Below are positions 10,157 through 19,937 of a stretch of 64,000 nucleotides of DNA, piece after piece. The notes beneath the pieces were generated by a model, which saw only the letters and a list, made by a program, of their open reading frames with translations, made no database searches and was not told the DNA's origin. This stretch comes from Streptococcus dysgalactiae subsp. dysgalactiae (GTDB lineage: Bacteria > Bacillota > Bacilli > Lactobacillales > Streptococcaceae). The translations under genes and the position numbers were made by a program. Location of the stretch: positions 1,208,501 through 1,272,500 of the forward strand of contig NZ_UHFH01000003.1 of assembly GCF_900459225.1 (NCBI RefSeq), in the 5' to 3' direction. Every line of letters starts with the position of its first letter. The stretch's first letter is position 1.

Positions 10157-10831
10157 TCAACTTAACGTCGCAATCAAAACAACAAGAGAATTATTGATGG
10201 TATGAATAAGCCAAGGTGCCGTCAAATTTTGAAACCAAATTCGAGAAAGCATGAGTGAAATTCCTAAAAACAAGACATAAGCCATTACCGCTGGAATAAT
10301 ATGTAGTACTGTAAAAACAAAAACTACTATTGATGCAGCAAGCCATTTGGAAAAATACAATTGAAGCCATTCAAATAAAAATCGTCTGAAAATAATTTCT
10401 TCAATGAAGGGAATTAATATACCTACTGTTAGTTCTATGACTAGAACAACAGCCCATCCCAAAGCCATAGTTTCACTACTAATCCCACCAGCCTTTGCTT
10501 CATGGGGTATTTTAAAAAGGAACGAAAACAAGCCTGCTCCCGCAATGGAAAAAATAAATGTCAATGGAATCCACCACAATAGATGCCATAAGGAATGCTT
10601 CCCTTTATGAAATCCAAAATCAGATAGAGACCAATTATTTTTTAAAGAATAGCCATACCAGAGGACAATTAAACTACTTATACTTCCACCAATCATTACT
10701 GATAGAGTAATCGAAGCAGAATTTCGGAAAATGAAACCGAATAAAATTCCCCATATAAATGCACCTAAAAATAGTGCAATAAGTGCACCCGCAGCCCAAT
10801 AATAATCTTTTTTATTTCCGATTTTTCTCAA
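10157..10831 (-). CDS. CPBP-family intramembrane metalloprotease
   Basis: A multi-pass membrane protein with the Abi/CaaX-protease (CPBP) motifs EEIIFRRFLF (EExxxR), FTVLHIIP (FxxxH) and HTINNS (HxxxN), in that order in the C-terminal half. I chose TTG at 10831 because an AGGAG precedes it by about ten bases; a TTG at 10852 gives seven more residues. In streptococci such proteins are often bacteriocin self-immunity factors. The decayed hydrophobic frame just upstream (11014-11280) may be the lost partner, which is inference. The flanking DNA is unusually AT-rich. Confidence 0.8.
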   Translation of the reverse strand: MRKIGNKKDYYWAAGALIALFLGAFIWGILFGFIFRNSASITLSVMIGGSISSLIVLWYGYSLKNNWSLSDFGFHKGKHSLWHLLWWIPLTFIFSIAGAGLFSFLFKIPHEAKAGGISSETMALGWAVVLVIELTVGILIPFIEEIIFRRFLFEWLQLYFSKWLAASIVVFVFTVLHIIPAVMAYVLFLGISLMLSRIWFQNLTAPWLIHTINNSLVVLIATLS

Positions 10832-11013
10832 TATGATTTTTCTCCTAATCAATTAGGACTATATTGCTTTACTAATACAATTATTATATCACAAAATGTA
10901 AAAGAATATTAATAATTTACCAAGAGCAAAATACTTAATATGACTTTGTGAGAAAAATTTATCCAGTAGTCGATTTCTTTCTGAAATTAAAATAGAAAAA
11001 GAAGTACTTATTA

Positions 11014-11280
11014 TTATATAACTCCAAACAAAAAAGAGGGTTGTATAGTCCCTCTTCCATATGAAATACTTTTTACTGCTTGTGGAAAAGTAAACCAAAA
11101 CCCTCTAAAGCCGATACTAATCTCATTTAGTATCCAATTCAAGCCTAAAGCAGCCGGCCATCCTCACTAGCTTCATTGAATAAATCAACGTTAGTTGCTT
11201 TCTACAAAGTAGTAATATCATTTTTTACATCCTTTGCAAGTTTTTTATCTATTTTCAAATATTTTTTTATTAGATTATAA
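11014..11280 (-). pseudogene. Decayed bacteriocin-like reading frame (tentative)
   Basis: No single frame is open. One minus-strand frame gives KIDKKLAKDVKNDITTL, a stop, then KATNVDLFNEASE. After a frame change at about 11160 comes GWPAALGLNWILNEISIG and a further 35 Gly/Phe/Ser-rich residues up to TAA at 11014. A charged leader-like part followed by a small hydrophobic Gly-rich part next to a CPBP protease is the layout of a class II bacteriocin and its immunity gene. I do not recognise the sequence, so both the assignment and the frame joint are tentative. Confidence 0.3.
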
Positions 11281-11289
11281 ATAAATGAA

Positions 11290-11550
11290 ATCGATAGATA
11301 GGAAAGTTAAATACTTTTTTATTTAGTCATGTAAATCCCCGGATTTCTTCAAACAAAAAACTCCCTAACTGTTTTAGCAACCATCCAACTCCTTATTAAA
11401 TTAGCAATAAGTCTATTGTCACTTAATTCTTTTCGCCGTAGTTAAGCGGTTATTATAGGCATGGAATGAATTAGATTTCCTCAAACAGTCACTCTCCTGA
11501 CTGTTGAAGTGTTCAACTCACAAATGAAAGGAACAATAATATATATTTGA
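11290..11550. other. AT-rich stretch with no gene seen
   Basis: No open frame with a ribosome site, no RNA fold of note and no repeat could be supported here. It separates the decayed frame from the pepV terminator. Confidence 0.4.
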
Positions 11551-11606
11551 AATTAATTAAATAAGCAAAAAGAAGCCTGACGGCTCCTTTTTGCTTATTT
11601 AATTAA
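11551..11606 (-). terminator. Long terminator hairpin overlapping the pepV stop codon
   Basis: AATTAATTAAATAAGCAAAA on the left pairs with its complement on the right. A nearly unbroken stem of about 26 bp surrounds a four-base loop (TGAC, 11578-11581). The pepV TAA lies inside the right arm, so the hairpin begins within the coding region. Confidence 0.75.
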
Positions 11607-13004
11607 TTCATAGATAGCTTCAGCATAAATAGCAGCAGAGTGATAGATGTTTTCTAAAGGCATATATTCATTGGCTTGATGCATGGTGTTTTCATCGCCT
11701 GGGAACATAGCTCCAAAGGCCACACCACGTTCTAGCAAACGACCAAAGGTTCCTCCGCCGATAACTTGTTCATAGCCTTTAAGACCTGTTTGTTTTTCAT
11801 AAACAGCAAGCAAGGTTGCTACCAATTCATCATCCATTGGCACATAATGAGGTGTATGCTCATGCTCAGAAAGGCTTACCTTAGTTAATCCTGATAGTTT
11901 TTCCAATCCTGCTTTTAGGGTTGCAGCATCAGTCCCTTTTGGATAACGGAAATTCAAGGCGATGGTATTGTCAGCTGATTGACTATCAAAGTTGAAGACA
12001 CCTGCATTCATGGTCAAGGCTCCCATACGGTCGTCGGTATAAGCAAGGCCTAATTTTTCTGCCGCAAAGTCCTCATGAAGCACTTCACCTGCCACATGTA
12101 AATAATCTTTAGCAGCCCCTTCAAAGGTAAATTGATTCAGGAATTTAGCTAGTAGGGTGGCACCATTGATTCCAGCTTCTGGGGTTGACCCGTGAGCAGA
12201 CTTCCCAATAATAGTTACTTCAATTTTACTATCAGAAGCCTCCATAGCGCCTTTAACACTATGTACTGATAAAAATTGCTCCAAAGCTGCTTCTAATACA
12301 TTAAGGTCATGCGGTGCCGTGATGACTGCTGTTGCAGATTCTGGTACCATATTTTCACGTAAACCACCTTGGAAGCGATGAAGCACAAAAGCTCCCTGAT
12401 TTTCTCCTGTAAAATGAAGGTATTCGGTGATGTTTCCTTTTTCGCCATTGATAATTGGAAATTCGGCATCTGGTGAGAAACCAAAGTCTGGATTTTTCAA
12501 ACCGTTATGGGCAAAGTAATAATCCATATCACCCCAGCCAGATTCTTCATCAGTACCAACGATAAACCGTACCTTTTTAGACACAGGTAGACCCAATTCT
12601 TTAATGATTTTAAGGGCATAATAGCACGCTATGGTTGGTCCCTTGTCATCCGAAGACCCACGCGCATAGATGCGATCGTCTTTAATCACTGGCTCATAAG
12701 GATCGGTATCCCAACCGCTACCAGCTGGCACAACATCAAGGTGACCAAAGATTCCTAGCACTTCATCACCTTGACCAAACTCAAAGTCCCCCGCATAGTT
12801 ATCGATATTACGCGTTTTGTAACCATCACGCTCAGCCATTGCAAGGAAATGCTCCAGGGCCTTAACTGGTCCTGGTCCAAAAGGGTGTTTGTCATCAGCT
12901 AATTGGTCATCACGTTCTGAATTGATACGTAACAGGTCAATCAAATCCGCCAACATGGCTTCTTTACGTTTGTCAACTTCTGCTTTAAAATCGATACTTG
13001 TCAT
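11595..13004 (-). CDS. pepV: Dipeptidase PepV (M20 family)
   Basis: A cytoplasmic zinc dipeptidase of 469 residues. M20 motifs are visible: GHLDVVPAG near residue 86 (zinc His and Asp), SSDDKGP near 117, and TDEESGW near 150 (catalytic Glu). The C-terminal MHQANE holds the last zinc-site region. It probably releases amino acids from imported peptides, which these auxotrophic cocci need. It stands alone, with its own strong terminator. Confidence 0.93.
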   Translation of the reverse strand: MTSIDFKAEVDKRKEAMLADLIDLLRINSERDDQLADDKHPFGPGPVKALEHFLAMAERDGYKTRNIDNYAGDFEFGQGDEVLGIFGHLDVVPAGSGWDTDPYEPVIKDDRIYARGSSDDKGPTIACYYALKIIKELGLPVSKKVRFIVGTDEESGWGDMDYYFAHNGLKNPDFGFSPDAEFPIINGEKGNITEYLHFTGENQGAFVLHRFQGGLRENMVPESATAVITAPHDLNVLEAALEQFLSVHSVKGAMEASDSKIEVTIIGKSAHGSTPEAGINGATLLAKFLNQFTFEGAAKDYLHVAGEVLHEDFAAEKLGLAYTDDRMGALTMNAGVFNFDSQSADNTIALNFRYPKGTDAATLKAGLEKLSGLTKVSLSEHEHTPHYVPMDDELVATLLAVYEKQTGLKGYEQVIGGGTFGRLLERGVAFGAMFPGDENTMHQANEYMPLENIYHSAAIYAEAIYELIK

Positions 13005-13181
13005 TTTTTCTCCTTCTTATACTTCTTTCCTTAAAAAGGTCATCACTATTAAAAATCCTAGATTTCCTAGCCTATACAACGAGGAATAAAAGAGCATCTT
13101 GCTTTAGCTGTCAGATAAGGTAAAACCATTAAGAAGTATTTATCAGCTGATGCTAACAGCGTGAGACGATGTAGATAATAA

Positions 13182-13784
13182 TTACCTTCTTTCAATCACT
13201 TCGTCAACGGGTAGACGATAACTAGGTTCTGGTTTTTCATCACTGTAACCAACTGTAATCAGCAATTCTGGACGGAAACGCGGATCAATGTCTAAAATCT
13301 CATTGGTTGTTGACTTATCAAAACCAAGAATAATATTAGATGCTATTTTTTGATCCGTCAAAGCTAACACCAAGTTCATAGCCACAATACCAGCATTAAT
13401 AGCTAAATATTCACCTGTTTGAACCTCGTTAAACGAAGCAAATCGTGGTGGCAATGTTTCCATGTAATAGCCAATTAAGTCGTCTGGCAATGATTTGACA
13501 CCAATACGAGCAATTTTACGAGAACGCAAGGCCAAATTAGTGTCTGAAAATAAGGCAATCACATATTGAGCCTGTTCTACCTGAAGTTTATTTGCTAGCG
13601 GTAAGCCTTTAGCAAGCTCATCTTTTTTCTCTTGAACCACTACAAATTTCCATGGTTGAATATTGTTAGCACTAGGTGCTAGAGTCGCAATTTCAATCGC
13701 CGTTCGCAAGTCATTATAGTCAACTGGCTTGTCATTAAAGGTCTTAATGGCATGACGTTTTTTGTTCAATTCTAGAAATTTCAT
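13182..13784 (-). CDS. Nitroreductase-family flavoprotein
   Basis: A 200-residue NAD(P)H-dependent FMN oxidoreductase. RHAIKTFNDKPV near the start binds FMN phosphate. LAPSANNIQPWKFVVV (about residues 35-50) is the second family signature. The C-terminal IILGFDKS and VGYSDEKP are also typical. The natural substrate cannot be read from sequence. It is a single gene next to a pyruvate oxidase relic. Confidence 0.9.
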   Translation of the reverse strand: MKFLELNKKRHAIKTFNDKPVDYNDLRTAIEIATLAPSANNIQPWKFVVVQEKKDELAKGLPLANKLQVEQAQYVIALFSDTNLALRSRKIARIGVKSLPDDLIGYYMETLPPRFASFNEVQTGEYLAINAGIVAMNLVLALTDQKIASNIILGFDKSTTNEILDIDPRFRPELLITVGYSDEKPEPSYRLPVDEVIERR

Positions 13785-13974
13785 CTCAAAACTTCCTATC
13801 TAATTCTGATTTTTAATACCCTTTCATTTTACCATAAAAAGTGTTTAAAGCCTTCTGAAAATCACAATTTCACGACATTTCTATTTTTTATTACTAATTA
13901 GCTTAAATTTTTTGATTTATTTCTTTTTGAGCAGTAAGATATCTATATCAGAATAATATTAAGACTGACCAACA

Positions 13975-14055
13975 GGAAAGTCTGCTACAATTCACCTCAG
14001 TTAGGGAAATATCTCTACAGGGTATCCAGCTATCTGAATTGTAACACGACTTTCC
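13975..14055 (+). promoter_or_regulatory. Long inverted repeat in the leader of the pyruvate oxidase relic
   Basis: GGAAAGTCTGCTACAATTCA (13975-13994) is nearly the reverse complement of TGAATTGTAACACGACTTTCC (14035-14055), giving a stem of about 19 bp around a 40-base loop that can itself pair in part. It ends about 45 bases before the old start codon. It may be a leftover regulatory leader. No known riboswitch core was recognised. Confidence 0.45.
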
Positions 14056-14097
14056 TTCAAGATCGTGTTTTGTCATTAGCTAAATGAGGACATTCGT

Positions 14098-14470
14098 ATG
14101 AGTAAGATAAAAGCATCTGATGCGATGATAAAAGTTATTGAAGCAGAGTAAGACGATATGCCACAACCCCATTCTGGCATTGACCTCATGGATATTGATT
14201 TTGCTAAAGCTGCTAGTGCCATGGGCGCTAAGGGCTTTACGGTTCATAGTTTAGCAGAATTCAAAACGGCTTTTCAAGAAGCTCAAGGGGGCTACTGGTC
14301 CTGTGGTAATTGACGTTGAAATCGCTAACAATCGTCATCTTCCTGTGGATCAGTTACGTTTGAAGTCAGAAACATACGATACTGACCTCGTGCGTCAGTT
14401 CACAGAAACTTACGAAACCCAAGGATTGTTATCATTTAGTCAGCTATTGAAAGACGTTCAAAGTCACTAA
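14098..14470 (+). pseudogene. Pyruvate oxidase (SpxB/Pox-like) relic
   Basis: A ribosome site (GAGGA) and an ATG are followed by MSKIKASDAMIKVIEAE and a stop, the start of a TPP-dependent pyruvate oxidase. Downstream, in the same frame, SGIDLMDIDFAKAASAMGAK resumes the C-terminal end of such an enzyme. A frameshift near 14290 then moves it to GPVVIDVEIANNRHLP, ending SQLLKDVQSH. About 120 of the usual 590 codons remain, so most of the gene was deleted internally. The intact enzyme would turn pyruvate into acetyl phosphate, CO2 and hydrogen peroxide. Confidence 0.8.
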
Positions 14471-14477
14471 GATAAAA

Positions 14478-14516
14478 AGAAAAACGTCTGAGACAGAAAT
14501 GTTTCAGGCGTTTTTA
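14478..14516. terminator. Bidirectional terminator
   Basis: AAAACGTCTGAGAC pairs with GTTTCAGGCGTTTT around loop AGAAAT. A-run and T-run flanks suit both the relic (plus) and uvrC (minus). Confidence 0.75.
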
Positions 14517-14523
14517 ATTGTGA

Positions 14524-16308
14524 TTAACTTTGCTGACTGTCTGTCAGATGCTGATGGACAGCTGATGCCACCGCTCTAGGAATCCCTAAAGAATGAATCT
14601 CATCTGGACTAGCTGCCGCAATGGCTGTCATGGTTTTAAAATGTTTAAGCAGTATCTGCTTGCGCTTCGGACCTAGTCCTGGAATCTTATCCAATTTCGA
14701 AGAGAATGAATTTTTACTGCGAACCTGTCGGTGGAAAGTAATCGCAAAGCGGTGCACCTCATCTTGGATGCGATGCAAGAGGAAAAATTCTTCTGAATTA
14801 CGGGGTAAGGGGACTACCTCGAGTGGCTTGCCAAAGAGCAATTCATGGGTCTGGTGCTTATCATTTTTTTGCAGGCCCGCAATAGGAATAGTTAATCCTA
14901 GTCGGTCTTCAATCACTTCTCTGGCCGCATTGACTTGCCCTAGCCCACCATCAATGATGATTAAATCAGGAGCTACCAGTCCTTCATGTTTAACACGGCT
15001 ATACCTTCGAAAAATCACTTCCCTCATGCTGGCATAATCATCTTGGCCCACCACTGTTTTAATCTTAAATTTACGATAATCTTTCTTATTAGGTTTCCCG
15101 TCAAGAAAAACAACCATAGCCGCTACAGGGCTTGTCCCTTGAATATTGGAATTATCAAAAGCCTCAATACGGACTGGCTTGTCAATCCCTAACAAGTGGC
15201 CTAGATTGTCAATGGCACCGCTAGTTTTCTTAATATCTTTTTCCAACAAATCAAATTTCTGCTGAAGGCTAACGCGTGCGTTCTTGGTCGCCAAAGCCAC
15301 CAATTGTTTTTTCTCACCTCGTTTTGGTTTGATGATTTTTGTTGGCACAATAGCGGCTACTAGTTCTTCATCAATAGCTTCTGGAATAAAGACTTCTTTG
15401 GGGATGAAATGCTGTTTATCTTGATAAAACTGCCCCATATAGGTTAAAAAATCTTCTTCCGCGTCGTTGTAGTAAGGAAAGAGGTTGACATCCCGCTGGA
15501 TTAATTTCCCTTGACGTACAAAGAAAACTTGGACACACATCCATCCCTTATCAACAAAGTAGCCAAAAATATCCCTGTCTTGCAAGTCCTTACTCATCAC
15601 CCGCTGCTTAGTGCGCATGGTGGCAATACCTGAAATCAAATCTCGATATTCAGCAGCACGTTCAAATGCCATTTCCTCAGAAGCTGCTAACATTTTTGCC
15701 CGCAGCCCATCAATAATCTTATCATCCTTGCCATTCAAAAAGTGTTTGACATCCTCTACCAGACCATCCCAATAAGCCTTATCTGTATGGCAGATGGTAT
15801 GAGCACAACACTGTCCTAAATGGTAATAAAAACAAACCTTATGGACAGGGTTTTTACATTTCTTAAAAGGGAAAATACGATCCAGCAATTTTTTCACTTC
15901 GTTAGCGGTGTACGAATCTGGATAGGGTCCGAAATATAGGCCGTCATTTTTCTTAATCTGTCTCGTAATGAGCAGGCGAGGAAAGGTCTCATTGGTGATT
16001 TTGATAAAAGGATAAGACTTGTCATCTTTGAGCTTGATATTATATTTGGGCATGTTCTCTTGAATCAAGTTGATTTCAAGCAAGAGGGCTTCAGTATTTG
16101 ATTCGGTGACAATAAATTCAAAATCAGCAATCTCAGACACCAATAATTCTGTCTTGGTATCATGGCTACCACGAAAATAAGACCGCACTCGGTTCTTCAA
16201 ATTCTTAGCCTTGCCTACATAGATAATGGTTCCCTCTTTGTCCTTATGCAAGTAGCAACCAGGGCTATCTGGCAAGAGTTCTAGCTTGTGTTTAATCAGT
16301 TCATTCAT
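14524..16308 (-). CDS. uvrC: Excinuclease ABC subunit C
   Basis: UvrC makes both cuts around bulky lesions in nucleotide excision repair. The 594-residue protein starts with a GIY-YIG nuclease domain ([20 protein letters not shown], residues 18-37). It then has a cysteine cluster ([20 protein letters not shown]), a UvrB-interacting UVR motif ([19 protein letters not shown]), the RNase H-like endonuclease with [10 protein letters not shown] and DGGLGQ, and a C-terminal helix-hairpin-helix ([13 protein letters not shown]). No partner gene is nearby. Confidence 0.97.
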   Translation of the reverse strand: MNELIKHKLELLPDSPGCYLHKDKEGTIIYVGKAKNLKNRVRSYFRGSHDTKTELLVSEIADFEFIVTESNTEALLLEINLIQENMPKYNIKLKDDKSYPFIKITNETFPRLLITRQIKKNDGLYFGPYPDSYTANEVKKLLDRIFPFKKCKNPVHKVCFYYHLGQCCAHTICHTDKAYWDGLVEDVKHFLNGKDDKIIDGLRAKMLAASEEMAFERAAEYRDLISGIATMRTKQRVMSKDLQDRDIFGYFVDKGWMCVQVFFVRQGKLIQRDVNLFPYYNDAEEDFLTYMGQFYQDKQHFIPKEVFIPEAIDEELVAAIVPTKIIKPKRGEKKQLVALATKNARVSLQQKFDLLEKDIKKTSGAIDNLGHLLGIDKPVRIEAFDNSNIQGTSPVAAMVVFLDGKPNKKDYRKFKIKTVVGQDDYASMREVIFRRYSRVKHEGLVAPDLIIIDGGLGQVNAAREVIEDRLGLTIPIAGLQKNDKHQTHELLFGKPLEVVPLPRNSEEFFLLHRIQDEVHRFAITFHRQVRSKNSFSSKLDKIPGLGPKRKQILLKHFKTMTAIAAASPDEIHSLGIPRAVASAVHQHLTDSQQS

Positions 16309-16344
16309 GCTACTAGTTTATCAAAAATTTGGGTTTTTGACTTC

Positions 16345-16364
16345 AAAAAAGAGCCCTAGGGCTC
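16345..16364 (-). terminator. Terminator after the broken HAD gene
   Basis: GAGCCCTAGGGCTC (16351-16364) is a 14-base palindrome. On the minus strand it is followed by a run of U. Confidence 0.7.
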
Positions 16365-16369
16365 CTTGG

Positions 16370-17169
16370 TTAAAGTAATTCTTTTTCCATCACGCTTAGA
16401 ACACCTGAATCGTTATTTGACATGGTCACAAAGTGTGCCGTTTCCTTTACCTGATCGCTGGCATTCGTCATGGCGTAAGAATGCACGGTTAAACGAAGTA
16501 TCTCAAGGTCATTATTGCCATCTCCAAACGCCATTAATTGATCAGGTTCTAATTGCCATTTATGCAATAAATAAGTCAGGGCTGTCCCTTTAGTAACCCC
16601 TTTTCCAATAACATCAATATTGCCATGACCAGAAGAAACAGCAGCCACTTTATCTCCCAACTGCTGATTGAGCTCTTCAACAATCCTTATGGTCTCCTCC
16701 TCAGGGGTATTAAACGAAAACTTCAAAAAGCATTGTCTGGTAACTTGCTGAAATCATCAACTTCTTCTAAAGCAGTGTAATAGGTCTTGAAAAAAACTTT
16801 GGTTTCAGATGCTGCACTGCTTAAAAGGTAGGCAGCGGTCTCTCCACAAATAATAGCCTCTTGGCTAAACTGATGCTCCTCCAAGTAAGTAAAGACCTTC
16901 TCAACCACCTCTCGATTCAAAGGATAACTAACCAGCACCTTTCCATTTTCAACGATGTAGGCACCACTTTCACTGACTATCGTTATCTAGTCAGCGTAGT
17001 CTTTGAAAAATCCTTTGATTTGGTCGTATTGGTTGCCACTGATGGCAACAAAGCGTTTCCCTTGCCCCTGTAAAGCCTCAAAAACATGGGCAAAGCGCTG
17101 ACGGTCATAATCATTAGCATCTGTCAAAAAAGTGCCATCCATATCTGTTGCAAAAACATTAATGTCCAT
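16370..17169 (-). pseudogene. Cof-type HAD hydrolase, broken by a stop and a frameshift
   Basis: The frame starts MDINVFATDMDGTFLTD, the HAD nucleophile motif DxDGT. After FFKDYAD a TAG (about 16989) interrupts it where CAG is expected, and the same frame goes on as ITIVSESGAYIVENGK. At about 16726 one T is missing: KLPDNAF stops, and the sequence resumes in the next frame as KFSFNTPEEETIRIVEELNQ. The conserved FGDGNNDLEIL is intact near the C-terminus. The three parts together make a normal 265-residue Cof phosphatase, so the loss is recent. Confidence 0.9.
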
Positions 17170-17224
17170 AATATCTCCAAAAGAACCCCTAAAAACAAGC
17201 ACTATGTCCTTAGGGGTTGAAAAA

Positions 17225-18604
17225 TTACTGTTGATTTGGGGTGTAGATAAGGTGTTCGTTTACAAAAGAGGTAAAACCAAGCTCACTCAATTCACGGCCA
17301 TAGCCTGAATTTTTAATCCCACCAAATGGGAGCTCTGGAAGACTAGTGCAGCCTGAGTTGATAAAGGACATACCAGTTTCAATCTTAGCAGCCACTGCTT
17401 CCGCATGCTCTTGATTGCTACTAAAGATAGTACCTCCAAGACCATAGTTAGAATCATTCGCCACTTCAATCGCTTCTTCTTCAGAAGATACTTTGTAGAT
17501 TTCACCAACTGGTCCAAAGATTTCTTGGTAGTAAACAGGGTTGTCTTTTGTGAGGCCAGCAATAATGGTTGGCATGACGAAATTACCTGGATGATCAATC
17601 GCTTCACCACCATAAACCAGTTCCGCACCATGATCCAAGGCCAACTTAATTTGGTCAAGAACATCTTCTTTAGCTTGAGCTGATGATAATGGTGCCAACG
17701 TCGTTTCGGGATCCATTGGGTCACCCCATTTAGCTGTTTTGAAGACTTTTGTTAATAATTCTTTGAAACGGTCATAGTCTTTGTCAAGCACGATAAAACG
17801 TTTCGATGAGGTACATACTTGTCCTGCATTGTAGAGACGAGAGAAGTAAAGAACCTTCTCTAATTGATCCCAATCCGCGTCATCAAGGATAATAAAGGCA
17901 TCATCGCCACCCAATTCAAGAGTTGTTTTTTTCAAGTTTTTACCAGCTTCTTCTGCAATGCTAGCTCCTCCACGTTCGGAACCTGTCAAGCAGACACCAA
18001 CCACACGTTTATCAGCAATCACTTGTGACACTTGGTCATAAGAAATAAACAGATTGGTAAAACTACCTGCTTCAGCACCAGCTTCAAGAACTAATTCTTC
18101 GAAAGATTGGGCAGAGCGTGGGCAAATGGACGCGTGTTTTAAAACCATTGGGTTCCCAACAATAAAGTTTGGCGCAAAAACCCGCATGATTTGATAGTAA
18201 GGAAAATTCCAAGGCTCAACAGCTAGGATAACACCTGTTGATTGTTTCAAATAGTAAGCCTGACCAGAATCTGTTTCTAGTGGCGTAGACATCAAAAATT
18301 CATCTGCCTTATCAGCATAGTAATCAGCAATATCAGCACAAAGATCTACTTCACCTTGGGCTTCTGTGAACAGTTTTCCCATATCTTTGGTCATGATTTC
18401 AGCGTATTTGTCTCGGTCACGACGAAGAATATTAGCCACTTGATGAAGCTGGGCTTTACGTTCTTCTAAACGATCTTCCTGACGCCATTTTTTATAGAGA
18501 AGGTGAGCTCTTTCAAGAACATCTGCCACACCTTGGTCGGTCATGTTGTCGAATGCATGAAGGACTTCATTTGTATAAGGGTAAATTGTTTGATAAGCCA
18601 TCAT
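17225..18604 (-). CDS. gabD: NAD(P)-dependent succinate-semialdehyde dehydrogenase family protein
   Basis: An aldehyde dehydrogenase of 459 residues. Visible are the NAD-site VEPWNFPYYQ, the general base in LELGGDDAF, the catalytic cysteine in NAGQVCTSSKR, and EIFGPVGEI. The true aldehyde substrate is not known from sequence; gabD is the usual streptococcal label. AAAGGAGG lies just before ATG 18604. A near-perfect catabolite-response element sits about 45 bases upstream, so glucose repression by CcpA is likely. Confidence 0.88.
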   Translation of the reverse strand: MMAYQTIYPYTNEVLHAFDNMTDQGVADVLERAHLLYKKWRQEDRLEERKAQLHQVANILRRDRDKYAEIMTKDMGKLFTEAQGEVDLCADIADYYADKADEFLMSTPLETDSGQAYYLKQSTGVILAVEPWNFPYYQIMRVFAPNFIVGNPMVLKHASICPRSAQSFEELVLEAGAEAGSFTNLFISYDQVSQVIADKRVVGVCLTGSERGGASIAEEAGKNLKKTTLELGGDDAFIILDDADWDQLEKVLYFSRLYNAGQVCTSSKRFIVLDKDYDRFKELLTKVFKTAKWGDPMDPETTLAPLSSAQAKEDVLDQIKLALDHGAELVYGGEAIDHPGNFVMPTIIAGLTKDNPVYYQEIFGPVGEIYKVSSEEEAIEVANDSNYGLGGTIFSSNQEHAEAVAAKIETGMSFINSGCTSLPELPFGGIKNSGYGRELSELGFTSFVNEHLIYTPNQQ

Positions 18605-18644
18605 ATATAGCCTCCTTTGCTTAATACCTTTAGTCTATCAGAAA

Positions 18645-18661
18645 TCGAAATCGATTTCAAA
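18645..18661 (-). promoter_or_regulatory. cre site upstream of the aldehyde dehydrogenase
   Basis: On the minus strand TTGAAATCGATTTCGA agrees with the CcpA consensus WTGNAANCGNWNNCWW at all but one position. It contains the palindrome GAAATCGATTTC (18647-18658). Confidence 0.6.
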
Positions 18662-18678
18662 AAATGACTACGCTATTT

Positions 18679-19386
18679 TTAAAGGCTATTGTCAGTTGTT
18701 CCCATAATAGAGGTCAGCAGGGCTTGATAATCTGACACCTCATAAGTCGGATGAACAGGGCTGTTATTCAGGAGATGCTTTGGGTTGTACCATAAGGTAT
18801 CCATGCCAGCATTAATTCCCCCTTGAATATCAGCCGATAAGCTATCGCCAATCATCACAGCCTGGTCAGGTTGGTAATGAGGAACCTGCTGGGTCATCCA
18901 ATCGTAGAAAGCTTTGTTAGGTTTTTGACTACCCGACTGTTCCGAAATAAAAATGGCTTTGAAGTAAGGCACCAAACCAGATGCTTCCAATCGACCTTGT
19001 TGGATTGTTGCGATGCCATTGGTTGCCACATATAGGTTGTAGCCTTTGGCGACTAGTTTTTCTAACAGTTCCTTAGCACCAACATAAACTTGCCCTTGAT
19101 GCTTTAAATGCTTTTGATAAGCTTCTGCTAACTCCCTACCATCAACCGTCACTCCAAAATGAGCAAATAGCAGAGCAAAACGAGAATTAATCAAGTCTAC
19201 TTTACTAATACCTCCATACTCCAATTGTTTCCACAGGTTTTGGTTCATCGGTTTATAGTAGTCCTTATAGGCCTTAATATCAGTAACTTGATATTCTTCT
19301 AGCAACTTGGTCAAGGCAACCTCTTCTGCCGCATCAAAATCCAGTAAGGTGTGGTCAAGATCGAAAAAAAGGTGTGTATATGTCAA
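18679..19386 (-). CDS. YjjG-family HAD pyrimidine nucleotidase
   Basis: The 235-residue protein begins with FFDLDHTLLDFD (HAD motif I, DxDxT). Motif II is YVATNGI, motif III lies around SGSQKPNKAFYDW, and motif IV is VMIGDSLSADIQGG. The long helical cap between motifs I and II and the LDHTLLDF form suit the YjjG house-cleaning nucleotidase group. It is transcribed alone, 75 bases before the aldehyde dehydrogenase stop, and starts next to the divergent arsR gene. Confidence 0.87.
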   Translation of the reverse strand: MTYTHLFFDLDHTLLDFDAAEEVALTKLLEEYQVTDIKAYKDYYKPMNQNLWKQLEYGGISKVDLINSRFALLFAHFGVTVDGRELAEAYQKHLKHQGQVYVGAKELLEKLVAKGYNLYVATNGIATIQQGRLEASGLVPYFKAIFISEQSGSQKPNKAFYDWMTQQVPHYQPDQAVMIGDSLSADIQGGINAGMDTLWYNPKHLLNNSPVHPTYEVSDYQALLTSIMGTTDNSL

Positions 19387-19481
19387 AGTAATCTCCTCAC
19401 TAGTGATAACCCTATTATACCACGCCCTTAAATTGGTTTAAGGCGTGACCTGAATAATCCAAGTTATTCTCATTTTTTCAA

Positions 19482-19510
19482 TTGACAAGTGAACATATTA
19501 GCAGTAAACT
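19482..19510 (+). promoter_or_regulatory. Promoter of the arsR cluster
   Basis: TTGACA (19482-19487) and TAAACT (19505-19510) lie 17 bases apart, about 45 bases before the GTG start of arsR. ArsR would be expected to bind over this region. Confidence 0.65.
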
Positions 19511-19555
19511 GAAAACAAGAAACAAATCAAATAAAATTGATATGAGGAAATCCTA

Positions 19556-19876
19556 GTGAGTAATTATCATAACGGCATTCAGATTTTTAAAGCACTAGCC
19601 GATAATAATCGTCTTACTATTTTAGAGTATTTAAAAAATGGTGAAACCTGTGCCTGTGTGTTAATAGAAGAGCTAGGCATTGCACAATCTGCCCTATCCT
19701 ATCATATGAAAATCTTGTGCCAATCTGGACTTGTAAGGAGTAGACAAAAGGGGAAATGGAAACATTATAGCCTGAGTGCTGCCGCTGGCCAAGAAGCAGT
19801 TGACCTACTAAATGATATTCTATCCCTTCATGATCCTTCCTCTAACAATTGTGAATGTCGACAAAAGTCATCGTGA
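19556..19876 (+). CDS. arsR: ArsR/SmtB-family metalloregulator
   Basis: A 106-residue winged-helix repressor starting at GTG 19556, with GAGGA upstream. The helix-turn-helix is IEELGIAQSALSYHMKIL. Cysteines 32 and 34 (ETCACVL) sit at the head of the recognition helix region, where ArsR-type arsenic/antimony sites occur. A second cluster, NCEC, is at the C-terminus. It presumably represses the permease-thioredoxin genes that follow. The regulator and the thioredoxin remain intact although the permease between them is broken. Confidence 0.88.
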   Translation: MSNYHNGIQIFKALADNNRLTILEYLKNGETCACVLIEELGIAQSALSYHMKILCQSGLVRSRQKGKWKHYSLSAAAGQEAVDLLNDILSLHDPSSNNCECRQKSS

Positions 19877-19937
19877 GGATGGCTTTCATTTTAGAAAACA
19901 AATCAAAAATATTTGATGTCACTTAAAAGGAGGAAGC

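Noticed and set aside
10889-11098. 69-codon frame in the AT-rich region
   Set aside because: It is the alternative frame of the decayed bacteriocin-like sequence, starts with TTG and has no ribosome site.
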